Source: a virus. Taken from it: 23,137 nucleotides of DNA. The first letter of the stretch is position 1, and each line of letters starts with the position of its first letter. The notes under the pieces are model-generated. The model did no database searches. It was given only the letters and a program-made list of their open reading frames with translations, and was not told where the DNA came from. The position numbers and the translations under genes were made by a program. The DNA lies in IMG/VR virus record IMGVR_UViG_3300035034_000074, positions 1-23,137 of that record. One strand, given 5' to 3'. This document shows, piece after piece, positions 19,511 through 23,137 of this stretch.

Positions 19511-21118
19511 GTGGACATTAAAGAAACAGCTCAGAAATATTTTCCATATGAGACATACAACCCAGGGCAAGAAGAAGCTATCATTGAGATTATTACAGCT
19601 CTCATGAGCGGAGCTAAACATGTCATCGCCGAAGTCCCGACCGGCGTAGGTAAGTCGGCTATCGCATTCACTGTTCATAAAGTAATCAGTCACTACAAGA
19701 AATTCTTCAGGACTACAATTACGACTGCGACGAAAGGTCTACAGGATCAATACACCGCAGAATTCGGCGAGATGTTTGACCTTAAAGGGGCAGCTAACTA
19801 TTCCTGCCCACATGGCGTTGGTCCATATAATTCCCCAAAATGCAGACAGCAGACGGCTGCAAGCAAATGCATACCGAAAAATGAATGTCCGTATCTTATG
19901 CAACGCACTGAGTGGTGTAATGATGCACAGCTGCGATTGACTAACACGTCTTTCCAGATTGTCGCTCCTCCACAGCTAGTAATGACCAATGACACAATTC
20001 CCGATTTGATTATCCTAGATGAGTGTCATGAATTACCAAACCAACTAATCTCACTGAAGACTCTAAAGCTGTCTCCGTCTGATTTTCATTACTGCAGACT
20101 GATGTTTGGAAAGCCATTCATTGAATGTATAATGCAGGCCATTAACTCCTTTGAAGATATTAATATCGGGGCAGCATTTAAACCCGACGAAGATCGTAAA
20201 AAGAAGATGCGTCATTTAGAGCATGCAATTGAAACGTCTTTAGCAAGCATGGAAGGTGGGCGATTTAAGTCGTCAGATATCAATTTACATGGCGCTATCG
20301 GAGAGCTGCATTTAATATCTGACATTGTGTCTATGTTCAACGGCACGCGCAACGGTGAATGGATTCTAACCGAGATCGAGCATAATGCGCTATTAGTGTT
20401 AAAGCCGGTTTATGCATGGCAGGTCTCTGAGTATGGGATGTTCAGAAAAGCCCCACAGTTTGTTCATATGTCTGCGACTGTCTGCGGCTTTGACGAATAC
20501 AAAGATGATCTTGGTCTAAAGCATGAAGACTGCGTAGATGTAAAAATTGACAACCCTATCCAAGTAGAAAATCGCCCAATTGTTTTGGTGTCAGCTCTAG
20601 CAGTTTCAGGGTCGTATTCTGCGTCCGCATTAACTAAACATGTAGATCAAATCATCAAAGATCACGGCCAAGAAAATGGAGTTATTCACACGGTCTCCTT
20701 TAAGCTAGCTAATGAAATTGTACAGAATTCAAAATACAAAAAGCGTATGATTGTTTCAAATAAGCGTGATGAAATAATGCGAGCGCTGTCGTCAGAAAAT
20801 TCCGGGACGATTATTTTGTCGCCGTCTATCGAAACGGGATATGACTTTAAAAATGACTTATGCCGTTGGCAGATTCTTGCTAAAGTTCCGTATGGATACA
20901 TCGGCGATCCGTTCATTAAACTGAACATGAACCGCAGCCCACGATGGTACGCCCGACAAACCATCTTACGAATGGTCCAAGCGTCTGGACGAGCCGTACG
21001 AGGTCTTGACGATTACGCTAAGACGTATATTCTTGACAGCAACGCTGTGCGCCTAATCAGCCAGAATTCTGACATATTTCCGGAATGGTACATTGACGCG
21101 CTAGAATTTGTGGAATAA
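19511..21118 (+). CDS. XPD/DinG-like Fe-S superfamily 2 helicase
   Basis: A 535-residue helicase starting at GTG 19511, which has AAGGTGA (19498-19504) at a six-base spacing; ATG 19475 would precede the expected mRNA start. Motif I VPTGVGKSA (42-50), then a Cys-rich insert with C99, C111, C120 and C126 as probable 4Fe-4S ligands, motif II DECH (170-173), 'VHMSATV' (motif III type) and 'QASGRAVRG' (motif VI). The Cys insert between motifs I and II is diagnostic of the XPD/DinG/Rad3 group, so it is not a UvsW or Dda orthologue. Such 5'-3' helicases resolve R-loops, D-loops or blocked forks. It stands alone behind its own early promoter, just upstream of the small early genes. Confidence 0.88.
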   Translation: MDIKETAQKYFPYETYNPGQEEAIIEIITALMSGAKHVIAEVPTGVGKSAIAFTVHKVISHYKKFFRTTITTATKGLQDQYTAEFGEMFDLKGAANYSCPHGVGPYNSPKCRQQTAASKCIPKNECPYLMQRTEWCNDAQLRLTNTSFQIVAPPQLVMTNDTIPDLIILDECHELPNQLISLKTLKLSPSDFHYCRLMFGKPFIECIMQAINSFEDINIGAAFKPDEDRKKKMRHLEHAIETSLASMEGGRFKSSDINLHGAIGELHLISDIVSMFNGTRNGEWILTEIEHNALLVLKPVYAWQVSEYGMFRKAPQFVHMSATVCGFDEYKDDLGLKHEDCVDVKIDNPIQVENRPIVLVSALAVSGSYSASALTKHVDQIIKDHGQENGVIHTVSFKLANEIVQNSKYKKRMIVSNKRDEIMRALSSENSGTIILSPSIETGYDFKNDLCRWQILAKVPYGYIGDPFIKLNMNRSPRWYARQTILRMVQASGRAVRGLDDYAKTYILDSNAVRLISQNSDIFPEWYIDALEFVE

Positions 21119-21177
21119 GAAATCATCTCTTTAGATCAATTCGTTCTAAAAAATTGTGTATTTTGTGAAAATAATGG
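21119..21177 (+). other. Intergenic region after the helicase
   Basis: AT-rich, with only a weak six-base-pair inverted repeat (TTTAGA 21130-21135 with TCTAAA 21145-21150) that could be a poor terminator. It ends in GTGAAAATAAT (21165-21175), which recurs before the promoter at 22925. Confidence 0.4.
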
Positions 21178-21206
21178 TATACAGCTGTGCTTTTAATTGA
21201 TATAAT
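21178..21206 (+). promoter_or_regulatory. Sigma70-type promoter of the small early gene cluster
   Basis: TATACA (21178-21183) and TATAAT (21201-21206), 17-base spacer, preceded by the A-rich GTGAAAATAAT starting 13 bases before the -35 box. Expected start is near 21213. Confidence 0.75.
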
Positions 21207-21239
21207 ACTTCTATCGAAACGAAATACCAAAATGAGAAA

Positions 21240-21557
21240 ATGAAAATGATTAATGCAAAAGTGATGGCAAATCTTACCTCTCTGATGAACGAAATGACTA
21301 CAGCAGATCTGCTGATCCTTAACAAGGAAGTTTGCTCAAGGATTAAGCGTGCTAACAGCGCAAAGCAACAAAACGCAGCTACTGCGTTTTATGTTGGTCA
21401 AACGGTATCCTTCGCGTCGAAGCAAGGGTTGATCATCGGCAAGATCACAAAAATCAACACCAAGACTATTAAGGTTTCTACTGGTAGCAATGCCGGCCAA
21501 TGGAGCGTTTCTCCAACGCTGTTGCGCGATGCTTGTGCTAGCCGTAAGTCTGCTTAA
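21240..21557 (+). CDS. Small protein with SH3/KOW-like domain
   Basis: A 105-residue basic protein. The N-terminal 45 residues are helical ('LMNEMTTADLLILNKEVCSRIKRA'); the C-terminal half 'YVGQTVSFASKQGLIIGKITKINTKTIKVS...WSVSPTLLRDA' has the strand pattern of a small SH3- or KOW-like barrel, a fold often used for nucleic acid or ribosome contact. Two starts are possible (ATG 21240 and ATG 21246); neither has a strong ribosome site, although a three-codon ORF (21232-21243) overlaps the first. It is the first gene after the promoter at 21178. The stop overlaps the next start (TAATG). Function unknown; a host-takeover role is plausible from its early position. Confidence 0.7.
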   Translation: MKMINAKVMANLTSLMNEMTTADLLILNKEVCSRIKRANSAKQQNAATAFYVGQTVSFASKQGLIIGKITKINTKTIKVSTGSNAGQWSVSPTLLRDACASRKSA

Positions 21558-21736
21558 TGGAGCTGATTGAAGCTCTTGATGAATTACGACGAATGCAGCG
21601 AATGATTTATGATATTCGCTGCGAAATGACCGGCGACTGTTCGGACGAAGACTGTTGCGGATTAGAACAGACGGTCATTGCTTTAGAGTTGCTAAAACTA
21701 AACCTGTGTTTAAAGATAGAGGCATTGCGCACATGA
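21557..21736 (+). CDS. 59-residue Cys-containing helical protein
   Basis: A short gene in the gap between two neighbours: ATG 21557 overlaps the previous stop (TAATG), and TGA 21734-21736 overlaps the next start (ATGA), which is strong support for translation. The protein starts MELIEALDELRRMQRMIYDI, has a Cys-rich middle (RCEMTGDCSDEDCC), and ends with a Leu-rich helix. The layout of two helices flanking a Cys cluster suggests a helical hairpin, perhaps with a metal site or disulfide. No family recognised. Confidence 0.7.
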   Translation: MELIEALDELRRMQRMIYDIRCEMTGDCSDEDCCGLEQTVIALELLKLNLCLKIEALRT

Positions 21737-21981
21737 AATTGAAACATCCGCATAGGTTAGAAATGAATACATTTAAAGAAATGATTAAGGATGCATTCTC
21801 GTATGGCTATACGCAGGTGAAGCAGACTATGCGAGACATATTTACTAGCATTAGATCTATCTTTATGTTGATGGCTATCATGGCTGTCGTCATCATTCTT
21901 CCACCAACATGGCTAGTAATATATGTCATTAGGCTATATAAACGCCGAAATGATGAATACTTGGACAAATTTATCAATTAA
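21733..21981 (+). CDS. Small membrane protein, unknown
   Basis: An 82-residue protein starting at ATG 21733 (ATGA overlap with the previous stop); the frame is open upstream but that part overlaps the 59-residue gene. About 45 N-terminal residues are amphipathic ('FKEMIKDAFSYGYTQVKQTMRDIF'), followed by one membrane segment ('IFMLMAIMAVVIILPPTWLVIYVI'), then a basic YKRRNDEYLDKF tail. Positive charges after the segment favour a cytoplasmic C terminus. It is third in the early cluster; a hairpin follows the stop. Function unknown. Confidence 0.65.
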   Translation: MKLKHPHRLEMNTFKEMIKDAFSYGYTQVKQTMRDIFTSIRSIFMLMAIMAVVIILPPTWLVIYVIRLYKRRNDEYLDKFIN

Positions 21982-21986
21982 TACAA

Positions 21987-22019
21987 TTTATCAGAATGCG
22001 GTTTCTGATAAAAATGTTT
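21987..22019 (+). terminator. AT-rich hairpin, possible terminator before the next promoter
   Basis: TTTATCAGAA (21987-21996) and TTCTGATAAA (22003-22012) form a perfect ten-base-pair stem with a six-base loop, six bases after the stop of the membrane protein gene. The following ATGTTTT is only a short T-run, so termination would be weak. The next promoter begins at 22023. Confidence 0.5.
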
Positions 22020-22022
22020 TCC

Positions 22023-22051
22023 TATACATGCATCATTTTCTTTGTTATAAT
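22023..22051 (+). promoter_or_regulatory. Sigma70-type promoter
   Basis: TATACA (22023-22028) and TATAAT (22046-22051), 17-base spacer; the third copy of the TATACA-N17-TATAAT type in the window. Expected start is near 22058, and ATG 22080 follows with GGAAG (22069-22073). Confidence 0.75.
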
Positions 22052-22079
22052 GGTTCTACAAACTGAATGGAAGAAAATT

Positions 22080-22325
22080 ATGACTATTATCGTGAAACTG
22101 AATGATATCGTCCGCTGCCACGATTTTCCAAGCAACCCTGACTGTTACATCATTGGTAAGGTTGTTGAAATTACCATGATGCTACGTTGTGAAATCATTA
22201 AGGTTGTTGAGGATGGTGAGATGGTTACTCACATCGCTGGCTCGACTTTTTTGACCGCTAAGCCGGGCGAAGGGTGGATGGATGACACGTTTGGAGATTG
22301 GGAACGCGTGCAGGTGCTTGGTTGA
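22080..22325 (+). CDS. Conserved small early protein, unknown
   Basis: An 81-residue protein. The frame is open from 21996, but that part lies upstream of the promoter's expected start; ATG 22080 has GGAAG six bases before it. The sequence 'VKLNDIVRCHDFPSNPDCYIIGKVVEI' is a pattern I recall from small proteins of T4-like marine phages (DxVR.yDFP...DCY..GkVv.I), of unknown function; the beta-rich profile suggests a small barrel. The end, 'GDWERVQVLG', is followed by TGA overlapping the next gene's TTG start. Confidence 0.75.
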   Translation: MTIIVKLNDIVRCHDFPSNPDCYIIGKVVEITMMLRCEIIKVVEDGEMVTHIAGSTFLTAKPGEGWMDDTFGDWERVQVLG

Positions 22326-22501
22326 TCTTTCTTACGATACTTTTCTTAACACTCATAACTGTGAGTTTTTTGCAGATTATGCTCTTTGGGTGTAAGCAGG
22401 TTGTGACTGGAGTATCTAAAGGCTTATGGGGTCAAACTGCATTCGGGATGGCTTTGGCTATTGTGGGTGCTATAGCATTTGTTTGGATGTGGACCATCTG
22501 A
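22322..22501 (+). CDS. Small two-segment membrane protein, unknown
   Basis: A 59-residue protein if it starts at TTG 22322, which overlaps the previous stop as TTGA and has AGGTG at 22312-22316. An upstream TTG (22298) and an internal ATG (22379) are alternatives. There are two membrane segments: 'IFLTILFLTLITVSFLQIML' and 'FGMALAIVGAIAFVWMW', joined by GCKQVVTGVSKGLWGQT. Small double-spanning early proteins of this type may act in superinfection exclusion or membrane remodelling, or even as holins; none can be assigned. Confidence 0.55.
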   Translation: MIFLTILFLTLITVSFLQIMLFGCKQVVTGVSKGLWGQTAFGMALAIVGAIAFVWMWTI

Positions 22502-22522
22502 AATGTTAATGAGGAACGAAGG

Positions 22523-22879
22523 ATGAATAAAATAGATATACACTCGTTACGGATGGCTGTGCATTATAATAATTATCACCGCACAACCACGTTCACCAGC
22601 ACAGTATTCTGCCCGACGTTTAACACACGCGTAAACGAAAATTCTATGCGGTCGAATATCTTTACACAGGATCAGGTCAAAGAAGAAATTACAGCAGAAC
22701 ATCTCTGTGCCCACACTGAACACTTCTACGGTACCCTTCGTCGTGAGCACAGCGAGATTATGGCAGAGTTCGCAGAAAGCATATATCTGCACCACAACAT
22801 GAGCACCGATAAAGTCAGCTTTCCTGTAGAAGTGATCAAGCAGTTTCAAGATCGTTTATACGCGCTTATGGATGAATAG
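22523..22879 (+). CDS. Unknown soluble early protein
   Basis: A 118-residue protein with ATG 22523 preceded by GAGGA and AAGG. The N-terminal half is polar and Thr/Asn-rich ('HYNNYHRTTTFTSTVFCPTF'); the second half is helical ('QVKEEITAEHLCAHTEHFYGTLRREHSEIMAEFAESIYL', 'VEVIKQFQDRLYALMDE'). No motif or family recognised. It is the last gene of the cluster driven from 22023; a 12-base palindrome follows its stop, then the next early promoter. Confidence 0.7.
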   Translation: MNKIDIHSLRMAVHYNNYHRTTTFTSTVFCPTFNTRVNENSMRSNIFTQDQVKEEITAEHLCAHTEHFYGTLRREHSEIMAEFAESIYLHHNMSTDKVSFPVEVIKQFQDRLYALMDE

Positions 22880-22924
22880 TGAGCTTGTTATAACAAAATG
22901 ATCTAAACAGAGTGAAAATAATTG

Positions 22925-22953
22925 TTTACCGATTAGCAAAATGATGGTATAAT
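22925..22953 (+). promoter_or_regulatory. Sigma70-type promoter of the last gene
   Basis: TTTACC (22925-22930) and TATAAT (22948-22953), 17-base spacer, with GTGAAAATAAT beginning 13 bases before the -35 box exactly as at 21178. Expected start is near 22960. Confidence 0.75.
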
Positions 22954-22983
22954 ACATCTATACCAAACTGAAAAGGAATATAA

Positions 22984-23137
22984 AATGCCTGCTTACTCTA
23001 TCGAAGCTCTTTCTGACCTTTACAAAGACACGCGCGGCTTTCGCCCTCAGAGTGATTTCATGGAAGGTTTTATGGCGTCGTCCGAAACTGTACGGCAAGC
23101 AATATGGGATTCGATGATTGAAGATCTTGAAGACCAA
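22984..23137 (+). CDS. Conserved small phage protein, partial (3' end outside window)
   Basis: 51 codons are visible, open to the window end. ATG 22984 has AAGGA at 22973-22977. The start 'YSIEALSDLYKDTRGFRPQSDF' recalls a short conserved protein in T4-like phages with the 'LYKD.xGFRPR' pattern, whose function is unknown to me. It is the first gene behind the promoter at 22925. Confidence 0.75.

Noticed and set aside
21655-21732. Upstream extension of the membrane protein gene
   Set aside because: The stretch overlaps the 59-residue gene in another frame; ATG 21733 forms a standard ATGA junction.
1-23137. tRNA genes, CRISPR arrays, insertion sequences or attachment sites
   Set aside because: None could be recognised by eye. 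The only tandem repeat is a short coding one at 4002-4037.

Overview
The window looks like the replication and nucleotide-metabolism core of a T4-like myovirus (tailed phage) that infects a Gram-negative bacterium. The gene order is clamp loader gp62, RegA, DNA polymerase gp43, UvsX recombinase, gp41 helicase and gp61 primase, followed by class I ribonucleotide reductase. This is the syntenic core of T4-type phages, and many proteins can be matched to T4 from memory (RegA, gp43, UvsX and gp41 very clearly). An embedded Rz/Rz1-type spanin pair implies a host with an outer membrane. No photosynthesis genes, tRNAs, CRISPR arrays or insertion sequences are visible. Base composition is moderately AT-rich and coding density is very high, with many ATGA, TAATG and TTGA overlaps.

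Layout. 1-1074: end of gp62, regA, and a DUF4326-type gene. 1071-3763: gp43 split into two complete ORFs in different frames (exonuclease plus palm motif A; fingers motif B plus palm motif C), each behind its own consensus sigma70 promoter. 3760-4214: a small unknown gene and a short leader. 4215-6525: uvsX broken at its conserved SGG/TGG site into two genes. The upstream half ends in a 92-residue N-intein, the downstream half begins with a 35-residue C-intein, and a free-standing GIY-YIG/NUMOD3 homing endonuclease lies between them. This is a 'fractured gene' with a naturally split intein. The endonuclease has its own T4-type late promoter (TATAAATA). 6515-8670: two small, probably paralogous genes, then gp41. 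8670-12879: a nucleic-acid-enzyme cassette consisting of a PD-(D/E)XK-like protein, a fusion of a ligase-like KxDG domain with an HxGH nucleotidylyltransferase domain, and a Pol-beta-like nucleotidyltransferase. The last two are extremely His-rich and are followed by two unknown genes. 12881-14275: ParB-like protein, RyR-domain protein, and spanins. 14294-18047: primase, nrdB, nrdA, terminator. 18056-19416: two minus-strand genes with late-promoter-like sequences, one a threefold-repeat hydrophobic protein. 19444-23137: an Fe-S XPD/DinG-like helicase, then a run of small early genes behind near-identical sigma70 promoters.

How they work together. gp62, gp43, UvsX, gp41 and gp61 form the replisome and recombination machinery. 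NrdA/NrdB supply dNTPs. RegA represses early translation. Protein trans-splicing would be needed to make a working UvsX (211 + 145 = 356 residues). Early genes appear to use host sigma70 promoters, all with exactly 17-base spacers. The homing endonuclease and the two minus-strand genes appear to be late. All functional calls come from motif recognition by eye; no database search was run.
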